NCBI RefSeq assembly: GCF_963678635.1
Contig: NC_087065.1
Coordinates: 60,724,754 to 60,788,753, forward strand
Reading direction: 5' to 3'
From: Symsagittifera roscoffensis
Lineage: Eukaryota; Xenacoelomorpha; Acoela; Convolutidae
DNA: 64,000 nt
In this document: positions 46,622 to 58,400 of the stretch, piece by piece
Layout: every line of letters starts with the position of its first letter
Position numbering within the stretch: the first letter of the stretch is position 1
Translations under genes and position numbers: made by a program
Notes under the pieces: model-generated
The model's input: only the letters and a program-made list of their open reading frames with translations
Told to the model about the DNA's origin: nothing
Databases searched by the model: none

Positions 46622-49084
46622 TCAACTAGTTGCCTCAAGGATGCATCCAGCGTTCCCGCGCTGAATCGCTAGGTCTAGCTTTTGTTTGAGAAATTTAAAA
46701 GCTAGTTTCTCACCCGTTAAGACTGTTATTCGCCTTGCAAGTTCTTTCAAGAAAACTGCAGTAGACCTACCAGCGCCACCCAGTGTTTCCATGGCAACGG
46801 GTTTGAAAATTACAGTAGAAGTGAGGTCTGAATAGTGATTTCTTTTGCGGACTTGGGCCTCGCAAGCTGCATTGGCACCCGGAAGAACTCCCATTCGCAG
46901 ATTAGAGTTTGCCAAACGACTTATACATGTGAAATCCCATGCCAAGGTCCGTCCTCGCTGCCATGGCGTTAGTGTGTGTCCATCTGGTCTGCGTCCATCT
47001 TTGCGTAGCAGCCCGATAGGTTCTAGTGTGGAACTGATGCCGAGTGATTTTATAGAATCTTTAATGATCATGTTGCCATTCGAGTGTCTGATGAACCTGT
47101 GCTTGATCTTCGGGCAGACAAATGCGTGTCTTCCATCTGTTGCTGCGACATAGCCACATTTGCAGGTGTGTTGTGCGGTTACTGGGGCTCCTAGACGCAG
47201 ACCAGCTGAAATACGGAACTCATCATCGGACAACGTCAGACCCAGCGGACGAAAAGGAAGGACGTCCAGCCAAGCGCCTGAACCTACCGCGCGACAGCCG
47301 TGATAACGAGCAAGTGAGTTTTTGTCGGTACAATTGCTCAAAATGTTTGCGGATTGTTGTTCGTAGATAGGTTTTGTCCAAAATTTTTGAGCGCACTGGG
47401 GGGTTAAGTCTTCAAATCGGTGGTTGCTGAGAGACTCCCAGTGGTCGACGGCTTCGTTAAAAAGACCAGGATTGCTTATCTCAGGAGCAAGGCGGTGCCG
47501 TAAATTTTCAGTGGAAACAAAAGAAGCAATAAATGCTGATGAGCTGAGAGTGCTGGTTTTTGAAAGACCAAACCCTCTTTGTTTCGTGGGCAAGCAAATT
47601 TGACTGAAAGAGACATCGGAAATGATGCAGTTGAAGATTCTCTCGAATTCAAGGAATACAAGTGTGTCGATTTCGTCGAGTAAATCTGTGTGTATAAAGG
47701 CAGGACTAGCGCGGAGGACATACATAAGTTTAGGGACAAAGAAACAATTTTTAATGAGAAAGAAAGCGGTTTGACATGGTAAAGAAGCTGTTCGCTGCAG
47801 GAGTGTCTTGAATTTCGCAAGTTTGTCCACTAACTCTGCTCGAATCGACCTAGTGCGTAAGCCAGCCCCAAGAAGTGTGCTGTCTTCGGCATCAACGCAT
47901 TCAATAGTGGGAAATGTCTCACAAAAAGCTCTTTCTATCTCCTTTTTACTGCTCCCAAAAGCTGTCATTTCGCACTTCTTCTCATTCAAAAGAAGACCAA
48001 GTTTCTGACATGCTTGTTTGATACTCAGAAGATCATGGAGAGTGGTGCGCCATTCATCAGCAAAAGCAACGTCATCCAGCTATCCAGTTTTCAGCTTGCT
48101 CAAGTGGTTCTGCAAAGCAGGATGTAGGACAAGACAAAAGCCAAAGGTAGCCAAGGGATAGCCTTGCTGAAACCCTTCTGTTGATTTGATGGTGGAGGCA
48201 CCATAAATCAAGAAACTGCTGTCTTCGTAGCAGAGTTTCTTAAAGCTGAGGATCTCCGGGGCGTGTTCATTGATGGCTTTCAAAATGACATCACGTCTTA
48301 CACTGTTGAAGGAGTTGGCAAAGTCAATTTTGACAAAGGCTCGATCACGTTCTGCGCATTCAATGAAATCGCGCGCTACATGGGCCGCCGCCTCACTCCC
48401 GTGTTTAAAACCAGCTCCTAGCTGAAAAGGCCAAAAATAATCTTTGAATTTTTCCAGCATGCGCCGTGAAAAGCATTTGGAAGTGAGTCTTCGCAAAGTG
48501 TCTCCAATTGCGATCGGGCGTATTCCTCCACATTTTTTGGCCAAAGTGATGAGTGTAGCACTGGAGACGACAGGCTTGATGAACGCAGGGTTGTTGCCTG
48601 TCAACAATAAATTTGTGTAGTCTGTCAGATGCGAGAGCAGGTTGTTGCCAGCTTCGTTAGCAGATGGTGAAAGTGCGTCTTTCACGTGTTGTGGTCTGAG
48701 GCCCGTCGGTCCACCAGCACTACCTGCGTTAAAAGACATGACCGCTCTCCTGACTTCAGACTGACTAACTTGAAGTTGAACACAGTCGTTAGATGGGGGT
48801 GTAGCTTTGTCTGCGGGTGCAGGAGGGTGTTTCGCGTCGAGCAGTGTTTTGTTCTCAAGAGTCGGTGGCAAGAAAGTATCGTCGCTGGCTGCCAACCTGA
48901 CAGCTCCCTTGATAACTCCTTCGTCAAGTTTGGCAGCAATCAGTTTGGAGTTGTCGTTGTTCCCAGAGCTTGCTGGTTTCTGCGAGACTGGAGAAGGCCA
49001 AGTGTAGGACAAGACAAAAGCCAAAGGTAGCCAAGGGATAGCCTTGCTGAAACCCTTCTGTTGATTTGATGGTGGAGGCACCAT
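46622..49084 (-). pseudogene. RT plus C-terminal nuclease-like ORF, broken by one stop in the catalytic motif
   Basis: One frame is continuous from 49084 to 46622 except for TAG at 48082-48080. Upstream of the stop: GGPTGLRPQHVKDAL, IRPIAIGDTLRRLTSK, the motif A region VKIDFANSFNSVRRDVIL, and GFQQGYPLATFGF (the usual QGDP is QGYP). Immediately after the stop comes LDDVAFADEW, so the stop replaces the first residue of the (Y/F)xDD catalytic box. The C-terminal part holds CKCGYVAATDGRHAFVC, RHSNGN, a Glu (STLEPIG), RRPDG and WDFTC, a pattern like the CCHC and PD-(D/E)xK motifs of restriction-like endonucleases. The first ~28 codons (49084-49002) are not native; they come from the duplicated segment. 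Confidence 0.82.
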
Positions 49085-49165
49085 ATATCAAGAAACTGCT
49101 GTCTTCGTAGCAGAGTTTCACAAAGCTGAGGATCTCCGGGGCGTGTTCATTGATGGCTTTCAAAA
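49002..49165 (-). repeat. misplaced copy of internal RT segment (source 48122-48289)
   Basis: The 164 bases are almost identical to 48122-48289, same orientation, offset about 880 bp. One copy differs by a small substitution cluster (CACAAAGCT versus TAAAGCT). The junction cuts the RT ORF from its N-terminal part, so it is a rearrangement or an assembly artefact. Confidence 0.85.
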
Positions 49166-49177
49166 GCCATCAATCAT

Positions 49178-49653
49178 TTATCTGTTGCTAGCATTTTTGA
49201 AAGCATTTATCTGTTGCTGTATGGTGCTTCCAAGGGAGGTTCTGACCTTCTTACCTGCGCGTGTAGGTTTGCGGAGGTAGAAAGAGGGCATGATCAGATA
49301 GCGACCCCATGCTCCCTTGCTTTCCGGGTTAGTAACCACCTCTTTGATGCATTCAGCAAACGTGGAGGCAAAGTTGACACGTGCGAATTTAGGGACAAAT
49401 TTATCAGTAGGACGTTGAAACTTAGTTAAAATCAGTTGTTTGAAATTTTTCAAAATCTAACTCATGTCGTTTGTCTGTATCGCGAGTAGTGTTCTATCCG
49501 GTTGTTTATGGGACCATGTGTGTAAAACTGCTTGTTTGCCTTTACCGTGACGAGTCGGTTGCAGTCAGGGCATATTTGTCTGCGGCTTCGGTTGAGTTCA
49601 GTTTTGCAGTTATCACATATAAAATCGATGTTGGGGGCTGCTTTTTTGCTCAC
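49178..49653 (-). pseudogene. N-terminal part of the same element: zinc finger and conserved block, frameshifted
   Basis: 49653-49462 encodes CDNCKTELNRSRRQICPDCN followed by a His pair, a Cys/His zinc finger. 49453-49178 encodes RVNFASTFAECIKEVV...WGRYLIMPSFYLRKPTRAGKK, which in related elements lies between finger and RT. A frameshift with stops near 49462 separates the two. Confidence 0.65.
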
Positions 49654-49884
49654 TCCAACACAATCACTGTGTAACCATGTGTCACAGTTGTCACTTTTTT
49701 ATAATTTCGATTAAGTTATGTACGTTTTAAATAAGGAACCAAAAATGTTTTAAGACTAAATGTTCAGTGTTAACTCTCTGGTCCTAAACTTATCGCCCGT
49801 GTTCAAGTCCGGTTTCTCTTTCCTGTTATTTAGTGCCTCTAGTGTTGTTTGGTTGTTTGACCTATCTATAAGTCCCCAATTGAG

Positions 49885-50055
49885 ATCTGCCCTTTTTCCC
49901 TCAATACTTCATTGCTGAAGGTGAAGGCCTACGGATGAGTCTGCTGCTATCTTATGTTCCTCAATTCTTGTGGTCAAACGTCGAACAATTTGTCCGACAT
50001 AGGTGGAACTGAATTCACTACATGACAGTTTATAACTTATTCTTGACTTGTGAAT
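49885..50055 (-). pseudogene. GIY-YIG endonuclease fragment, probably from a Penelope-like element
   Basis: The minus strand reads SYKLSCSEFSSTYVGQIVRR and then LTTRIEEHKIAADSSVGLHL before a stop. These are the GIY-YIG landmarks: Y-x-L-x-C, YVGQ, the catalytic-position Arg, and EEH. In animals this domain form is typical of the C-terminus of Penelope-like retroelements. The RT part is not present beside it. It could also come from another GIY-YIG-bearing element. Confidence 0.6.
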
Positions 50056-50135
50056 AATAAAATGCTGACTTCAAAGGTTGTGAACATGACTCTAGTTTTC
50101 TTCTTGAAAAGCCATTTGAACGCTGATTAAATTTC

Positions 50136-52440
50136 TTAACCTGCTTGCACCATCAGCATGAGTTGACGAACTCCTCTCACTATCCAGGGGCTTGCACTTA
50201 CTCTCGATACTTTGCACAAAGCGTCTGCTGCCACCTTTGCGTAGCAATTTTCAGGGTACTGTTTTGCTTGTTGCTTGCTTTGCCCGTCATTTTCGCCCGA
50301 TGGCAGGTCATATATCCACTCTAGGATCCTCGCGTTTTTCTGCTCCCTCTTTTCTGCTTCACTCTGCTCCAGGCCCATCTGTCGTTCTGATATACTGTGG
50401 TCCTCCTGCCAGAAATATTCATCACCATCATAGATCTGCCACTCCTTGTCCAGGAGTAAGTCAACCATGATCACCAAGTCTGCCCCTACCTCATCCGGTT
50501 TTATCTTGTAAATCAAGAAGTCATCACCACATCTGTTGTATCTCATACTGGTCTTTTTGTGCCCGCCTCTTTTTATAACTATTGTCAAAGGCTTGTCTTG
50601 TTCTACTCACCCTGACATCTCATTCTGTTCTTTCCAATCCTCTTATGCAAAAGAACCTTCATCCGAGTGGACTTCTATCTTTTCATTTTCACCCAGGCTT
50701 GTGTTCTCGTTGCCATCGTTCTACTATCAGATACTCCAGCCCTTCCATGTTTTGATTCACGCACCAATTCTCCGGTGATGGGACATAGTGTTTCAGGCGG
50801 TAGAACGGACCCTGCTGGTATTCCTCTGTTATCATGACGGTCCTCTCCATTTCGTCAATAATTTCTTCGCTCCATTTGGAGTCATGATATTATGAAACAT
50901 CCAGACATAGTGCTCCACAGTGTACGGTTTTGCTTGTGAAATTTTTTATCGTGTTTTGCGTTGTCTCATTTGTGCTTGAGCTGTGTTACGTCTACATATT
51001 TCATTCAACTCTTGTTGCTTTTTGATTGCTTGTCCGATATTTTCTGGTAATACCGGTTTATCCATTTCCAATTTCTCTGTTGTGGGTGTTTCTGGAAAAT
51101 TCGAACAGCTCGACAGTCCATCGTCTGTCTCTGACTTAAGTGAACTGATGACACCCGTTGAAATATTTATTCGCTTCAATCTACTTAAGACACAAATTTT
51201 GTCCATATGATTTGGACAATCAAGAAATTCATGTTTTCTAACATTTTCAGTCATTTCATCTCTAGTTTTCACCGGCAACGCGTATCCCAGTATCTGGATT
51301 GTGATTGGTATATCAAGATTATTCAACAAGACACTGACACGGAGGCCACTCTTTGTGATCGAGAATGATCTTCCCAAAATAGCAGCATTTTGGCTATATG
51401 GATTTGGTACTACACTTACCTGTTCAATATCACTGAGTTCACTGTATTTCTTCATTCTCAAGCTTATAACTGCAGCCTCATTAGCTTTCAACCTCACCCT
51501 CCTTTTCAATAAATTTGGAGGTTAGCACTCCTCTGTCCTTATCAAGTTTACCGGTTTTATTACATACTGCCTTTCCGGAGTTCTGATCGTCCCATTGTGC
51601 AGATCAATCGTTAGATCGAAGTTCCTGATAAAATCCTCGCCTAAAATGAATTGATCCGACTCATCTAGATTTTTTACTACAAGGAAGCTCATCCACAGAT
51701 TGCGTTCCTCCAAATTTAATGCTATTATTGGTGTTTTAGCGCCCTTTTGTTTGCCGCTGACAGTCGGATTCTGGAATCTATTATGTCATCTTTGTCACAT
51801 CCCATACGTCTCCAAGTTTCTATCGGTATCGCGCCCAAGACAGCTCACGTGTCTGGTAGTCCCTTTAAAGGCGTCTTTTTACCATTTATATCCAGTACTT
51901 GTGCGGAGACAACTGCTTCTGTTCCCAAATGAATGGCGTCTTCCTCAAGCAATGCGCAATGTCTAGTCGATCTAACTTTGAGTTCCTCTCGACCCACGAA
52001 GACTTGGCCGGCCGGGTCATTAACGCCCTCTTTGTTGTATAAATGTTGATTCCATCTATATATAGCATGATTTCGTGTGGACCATACGCCTCGGTGTATC
52101 TGCTGTCTATTCTTATCGAATTTTCGCCGTCAGTAATGCTTTCATCGCTCTAAAAGGAGTTTGCAGACTGATGGTTCACAAATAGTCCGCATATAGGTCT
52201 ATGTTCATCAGTGTTTGGTCACTTCGTTCGCTCAGATTCCTCATTACCTCGTGACCACCTACAGTGATTATCGACATTATTCTCACTCCTATCCTCGTGA
52301 TCCCGAAAGGTTTTCCAGCCTCCATTTTCAAGGCATTGCAGTTGCCTCTGATCTTCATATTGTCGCTTATCTCAGGTTCGGTTCTTGCTGCTGAAAGTGT
52401 CTCATCTCTTCGCTGTTTGTCTATTTCCTGTCTCAACCTC
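50136..52440 (-). mobile_element. Gypsy-type LTR retrotransposon remnant with RT/integrase core deleted
   Basis: Minus-strand order: gag-like helical segment (52440-52176, QEIDKQRRDET...); retropepsin region (about 51960-51522) with the landmarks AVLGAIPIETW and DQFILGEDF; post-protease linker (51509-50946, RLKANEAAV..., ILGRSFSIT, SETDDGLSS); then, in the same frame after a stop, the post-integrase segment (about 50945-50600, PNGAKKLL and KWRGP); then a C-terminal ORF (50588-50136). The whole RT, RNase H and integrase core is missing between linker and tail. The protease DTG active site reads DT followed by TGA (51847-51845). Frameshifts are present. LTRs were not recognised. Its gag end abuts the satellite. 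Confidence 0.75.
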
Positions 52441-55400
52441 TTGGTCAGTTGATTCAGCTTGACAATTTTCCAGCAAACCAGTGTTGGGCAGTTGATTTGC
52501 CTTCCCAGGACTCAAGTAGATGTGGTGTTGGGCAATTGATTTAGCTTGACAATACTCCAGCAAACCAGTGTTAGGCAGTTGATTTGCCTTCCCAGGACTC
52601 AAGTGTCGGGCAGTTGATTTGCCTTCCCAGGACTTAGATGGTGAGCAGTTGATTTGCCTTCCCAGGACACAAGTGTTTGGCAGTTGATTTGCCTTCCCAG
52701 CAATTAGGTGTTGGGCAGTTGATTTGCCTTCCCAGGACTCAAGTGTTAGGCTGTTGATTTGGCTTCTCAATAATCCAGCAAAACCAGTGATGGGCAGTTA
52801 ATTTGCCTTCTCAATACTCAAGTAGATGTGGTGTTGGGCAATTGATTTAGCTTGACAATACTCCAGCAAACCAGTGTTAGGCAGTTGATTTGCCTTCCCA
52901 GGACTCAAGTGTCGGGCAGTTGATTTGCCTTCCCAGGACTTAGATGGTGAGCAGTTGATTTGCCTTCCCAGGACACAAGTGTTTGGCAGTTGATTTGCCT
53001 TCCCAGCACTTAGGTGTTGGGCAGTTGATTTGCCTTCCCAGGACTCAAGTGTCGGGCAGTTGATTTGGCTTCCCAGGACTCACGTGTTGGGCAATTGATT
53101 TGCCCTCCGAGGACATAGGTGTTGGGCAGTTGATTTGCATTCCCAGGACTCAATTGTTAGGCTGTTTATTTGCCTTCTCAATACTCCAGCAAAACCAGTG
53201 ATGGGCAGTTAATTTGCCTTCTCAGGACTCAAGTAGATGTAGTGTTGGGCAGTTGATTCAGCTTGACAATACTCCAGCAAACCAGTGTTGGGCAGTTGAT
53301 TTGCCTTCCCAGGACTCAAGTAGTGTTGGGCAGTTGATTTGCCTTCCCCGGACTAAATTGTTGAGCAGTTGATTTGCCTTCCCAGGACTCAAGTGTTGGG
53401 CAGTTGATTTGCCTTCGCAGGACTAAAGTGTTGGGCAATTGATTTGCCTTCCCAGAACTCATGTTCTGGGCAGTTGGTATGCCTTCCCAGGACTCAAGTG
53501 TTGGGCAGTTGGTTTGCGTTCGCAGGACTTAGGTGTTGGGCAGTTGATTTGCCTTCCCAGGACTCAAGTAGAAGTAATGTTGGGCAGTTGATTTACCTCC
53601 CAATTTCCCAGCAAACCACTGTTGGGCAGTTGATTTGCCTTCCCAGGACTCAAGTGCCGGGCAGTTAGTTTGCCTTCCCAGGAATTAGGTGGTGAGCAGT
53701 TGATTTGCCTTCCCAGGACTCAAGTGTTGGGCAGTTGATTTGCCTTCCCAGGAGTTAGGTGTTGGGCAGTGGATTTGCCTTCCCAGGGCTCAAGTGTCGG
53801 GCCGTTGATTTGCCTTCCCAGGACTTAGTTGGTGAGCAGTTGGTTTGCCTTCCCAGGACTCAAGTGTTGGGCAGTTGACTTGCCTTCCCAGAACTTAGAT
53901 GTTGGGCAGTTGATTTGCATTCCCAGGACTCATGTTTTAGGTTGTTGATATGGCTTCTCAATACTCCAGGAAAACCAGTGATGGCAGTTAATTTGCCTTC
54001 TCAGGACTCAATTAGATGTAATGTTGGGCAGTTGATTTACTTTGACAAAATTCCAGCAAACCAGTGTTGGGCATTTGAGTTGCCTTCCCAGGACTTAGAT
54101 AGTGAGCAGGTCATTTGCCTTCCCAGGACTCAAGTGTTGGGCAGTTGATTGGCCTTCTCAGGGATTAGGTGTTGAACAGTTGAATTGCCATCCCAGGACT
54201 CAAGTGTTGGGCAGTTGATTTGCCTTCCCAGGACTTAGGTGTTGGGCAGTTGATTTGTCTTTCCAGGCCTCAAGAGTTGGACAGTTGAATTGCCTTCCGA
54301 GGACTTAGGTATTGGGCAGTTGATTTGCCTTCCCAGGACTAAACTGTTGAGCAGTTGATTTGCTTCCCAGGACTCAAGTGTTGGGCAGTTGATTTGCCTT
54401 CGCAGGACTAATGTGTTGGCAATTGATTTGCCTTCCCAGAACTCATGTGTTGGGCAGTTGATATGCCTTCCCAGGACTCAAGTCTTAGGCAGGAGCTTTG
54501 CGTTCGCAGGACTTAGGTGTTAGGCAGTTGATTTGCCCTCCCAGGACTCAAGTGTTGAGCAGTTGATTTCCCTTCCCAGGACTCAAGTGTTGGGCAGTTG
54601 ATTTGCTTTCCCAGGACTTGATTGTTGGACAGTTGAGTTGCCTTCCGTGGACTTAGGTGTTGGGCAGTTGATTTGCCTTCCCAGGACTAAAATGTTGGGC
54701 AGTTGATTTGCCTTCCCAAGACTAAAGTGTTAGGCAGTTGATTCGCCTTCCCAGGACTCAAGTGTTGGGCAGTTGATTTACGTTCCCAGGACTTAGGTGT
54801 TGGACAGTTGATTTGCCTTCCCAGGACTTAATTGTTGGGCAGTTGATTTGCCTTCCCAATACTAAAGTGTTAGGCAGTTGATTCGCCTTCCCAGGACTCA
54901 AGTGTTGGGCAGTTGATTTACGTTCCCTGGACTTAGGTGTTGGGCAGTTGATTTGCTTTCCCAGGACTTGATTGTTGGACAGTTGAGTTGCCTTCCGAGG
55001 ACTTAGGTGTTGGCCAGTTGATTTGCCTTCCCAGGACTAAAATGTTGGGCAGTTGATTTGCCTTCCCAAGACTAAAGTGTTAGGCAGTTGATTTGCCTTC
55101 CCAGGACTCAAGTGTTGGGCAGTTGATTTATGTTCCCAGGACTTAGGTGTTAGGCAGTTGATTTGCCTTCCCAGGACTAAAGTGTTGAGCAGTTGATTTG
55201 CCTTCCCAGGACTAAGGTGCTGAGCAGTTGATTTGCCTTCCCAGCAATCAAGTGCTGGACAGTTGAGTTGCCTTCCGAGGACTTAGGTGTTGGGCAGTTG
55301 ATTTGCCATCCCAGGACTAAAGTGTTAAGGAATTGATTGGCCTTCGCAAAACTCACGTGTTGGGCAGTTGATTGGCCCTCTCAGTGCTTAGGTGATGAGC

Positions 55401-58400
55401 AGTTGATTTGCCTTTCCAGGATTCAAGAGTTGGGAAGTTGATTTGCCTTCTCAGGATTTAGGTGCTAGGCAGTTGGTTTGACTTCCCAGGACTCAAGTGT
55501 TGGGCAGTTGATTAGCGTTACAGGAATCAGGTGTTGGGCAGTTGATTTGCCATTCCAGGACTCAAGTGTTGGGCAGTTGGTTTGCCTCCCCAGGACTCCT
55601 GTGTTGGAAGTCGCAATGCCTTCCGAGGACTTAGGTATTGGGTAGTTGATTTGCCTTCCCAGGACTAAAGTGTTAAGCAGCTGAGTTCCCTTCCCAGGAC
55701 TCAAGTGTTGGGCAGTTGATTTGCCTTCCCAAGACTTAAGCGCTGGCCAGTTGATTTGCCATCCCAGGACTCAAGTGTTGGTCAGTTGAGTTGCATTCCG
55801 AGGACTTAGGTATTGAGCAGTTGAATTGCCATCCCAGGACTCAAGTTTTGGGCAGTTGATTTGTTTTCCCAGGATTTAGGTGTTGGGCAGTTGATTTGCC
55901 TTCCCAGGACTCAAGTGTTGGACAGTTGAATTGCCTTCCGAGGACTTAGGTATTGGGCAGTTGATTTGCCTTCCCAGGACTAAACTGTTGAGCAGTTGAT
56001 TTGCTTCCCAGGACTCAAGTGTTGGGCAGTTGATTTGCCTTCGCAGGATTAAAGTGTTGGGCAATTGATTTGCCTTCCCAGAACTCATGTGTTGAGCAGT
56101 TGATTTGCCTTCCCAGGACTCAAGTCTTGGGCAGTTGCTTTGCGTTCGCAGGACTCACGTGTTGGGCAGTTGATTTGCCTTCCCAAGACTCAAGTGTTGA
56201 TCAGTTGATTTCCCTTCCCAGGACTCAAGTGTTGGGCAGTTGATTTGCTTTCCCAGGACTTAGGTGTTGGGCAGTTGATTTGCCTTCCCAGGACTTAGGT
56301 GTTGGGCAGTTGAATTGCCATCCCAAACTAAAGTGTTGGGCAGTTGATTTCCCTTCCCAGGAGTCAAGTGTTGGGCAGTTGATTGACGTTCCCAGGACTT
56401 AGGTGTTGGGCAGTTGATTTTCCATCCCAGGAGTAAAGTTTTAAGCAATTGATTGGCCTTCGCAAAACTCACGTGTTGGGCAGTTGATTGTTCCTCTCAG
56501 TGCTTAGGTGATGAGCAGTTGATTTGCCTTTCCAGGATTTAGGTGCTGGGCAGTTGGTTTGACTTCCCAGGACACAAGTGTTGGGCAGTTGGTTTGCCTC
56601 CCCAGGACTCCTGTATTGGAAGTCGCAATGCCTTCCGAGGACTTAGGTTTTGGGTAGTTGATTTGCCTTCCCAGGACTAAAGTGTTAAGCAGCTGATTTC
56701 CCTTCCCTGGACTCAAGTGTTGGGCAGTTGATTTGCCTTCCCAAGACTTAAGCGCTGGCCAGTTGATTTGCCATCCCAGGACTCAAGTGTTGGTCAGTTG
56801 AGTTGCATTCCGAGGACTTAGGTATTGAGCAGTTGAATTGCCATCCCAGGACTCAAGTGTTGGGCAGTTGATTTGTTTTCCCAGGATTTAGGTGTTGGGC
56901 AGTTGATTTGCCTTCCCAGGACTCAAGTGTTGGACAGTTGAATTGCCTTCCGAGGACTTAGGTATTGGGCAGTCGATTTGCCTTCCCAGGACTAAACTGT
57001 TGAGCAGTTGATTTGCTTCCCAGGACTCAAGTGTTGGGCAGTTGATTTGCCTTCGCAGGATTAAAGTGTTGGGCAATTGATTTGCCTTCCCAGAACTCAT
57101 TGTTGAGCAGTTGATTTGCCTTCCCAGGACTCAAGTCTTGGGCAGTTGCTTTGCGTTCGCAGGACTCACGTGTTGGGCAGTTGATTTGCCTTCCCAAGAC
57201 TCAAGTGTTGAGCAGTTGATTTCCCTTCCCAGGACTCAAGTGTTGGGCAGTTGATTTGCTTTCCCAGGACTTGATTGTTGGACAGTTGAGTTGCCTTCCG
57301 AGGACTTAGGTGTTGGGCAGTTGATTTGCCTTCCCAGGACTTAGGTGTTGGGCAGTTGAATTGCCATCCCAAACTAAAGTGTTGGGCAGTTGATTTCCCT
57401 TCCCAGGAGTCAAGTGTTGGGCAGTTGATTCACGTTCCCAGGACTTAGGTGTTTGGCAGTTGATTTGCCATCCCAGGACTAAAGTGTTAGCAATTGATTG
57501 GCCTTCGCAAAACTCACGTGTTGGTCAGTTGATTGGCCCTCTCAGTGCTTAGGTGATGAGCAGTTGATTTGCCTTTCCAGGATTTAGGTGCTGGGCAGTT
57601 GGTTTGACTTACCAGGACTCAAGTGTTGGGCAGTTGATTAGCGTTACAGGGCTCAGGTGTTGGGCAGTTGATTTGCCATTCCAGGACTCAAGTGTTGGGC
57701 AGTTGGTTTGCCTCCCCAGGACTCCTGTGTTGGAAGTCGCAATGCCTTCCGAGGACTTAGGTATTGGGTAGTTGATTTGCCTTCCCAGGACTAAAGTGTT
57801 AAGCAGCTGATTTCCCTTCCCAGGACTCAAGTGTTGGGCAGTTGATTTGCCTTCCCAAGACTTAAGCGCTAGCCATTTGATTTGCCATCCCAGGACTCAA
57901 GTGTTGGTCAGTTGAGTTGCATTCCGAGGACTTAGGTATTGAGCAGTTGAATTGCCATCCCAGGACTCAAGTGTTGGGCAGTTGATTTGCCTTCCCAGGA
58001 TTTAGGTGTTGGGCAGTTGATTTGCCTTCCCAGGACTCAAGTGTTGGACAGTTGAATTGCCTTCCGAGGACTTAGGTATTGGGCAGTTGATTTGCCTTCC
58101 CAGGACTCAAGTGTTGGCAGTTGATTTGCCTTTGCAGGACTAAAGTGTTGTGCAATTGATTTGCCTTCCCACAACTCATGTGTTGAGCAGTTGATTTGCC
58201 TTCCCAGGACTCAAGTCTTGGGCAGTTGCTTTGCGTTCGCAGGAGTCAAGTGTTGGGCAGTTGATTCACGTTCCCAGGACTTAGGTGTTGGGCAGTTGAT
58301 TTGCCATCCCAGGACTAAAGTGTTAGCAATTGATTGGCCTTCGCAAAACTCACGTGTTGGGCAGTTGATTGGCCCTCTCAGTGCTTAGGTGATGAGCAGT

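Larger units (their letters stand above)
46622..49653 (-). mobile_element. single-ORF non-LTR retrotransposon (zinc finger, RT, C-terminal nuclease-like domain), rearranged
   Basis: Minus-strand remains of one element in 5' to 3' order: a zinc-finger head (49653-49462, CDNC...CPDCN...H); an N-terminal conserved block (49453-49178, ending KKVRTSLGSTIQQQINAF); a misplaced copy of an internal RT segment (49165-49002); and the main ORF (49000-46622). The layout with one ORF, N-terminal Cys/His finger and a C-terminal CCHC-plus-PD motif resembles R2-like elements with a restriction-type endonuclease. Related proteins are widespread in marine invertebrate genomes. Exact clade assignment needs a tree. 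Confidence 0.8.
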
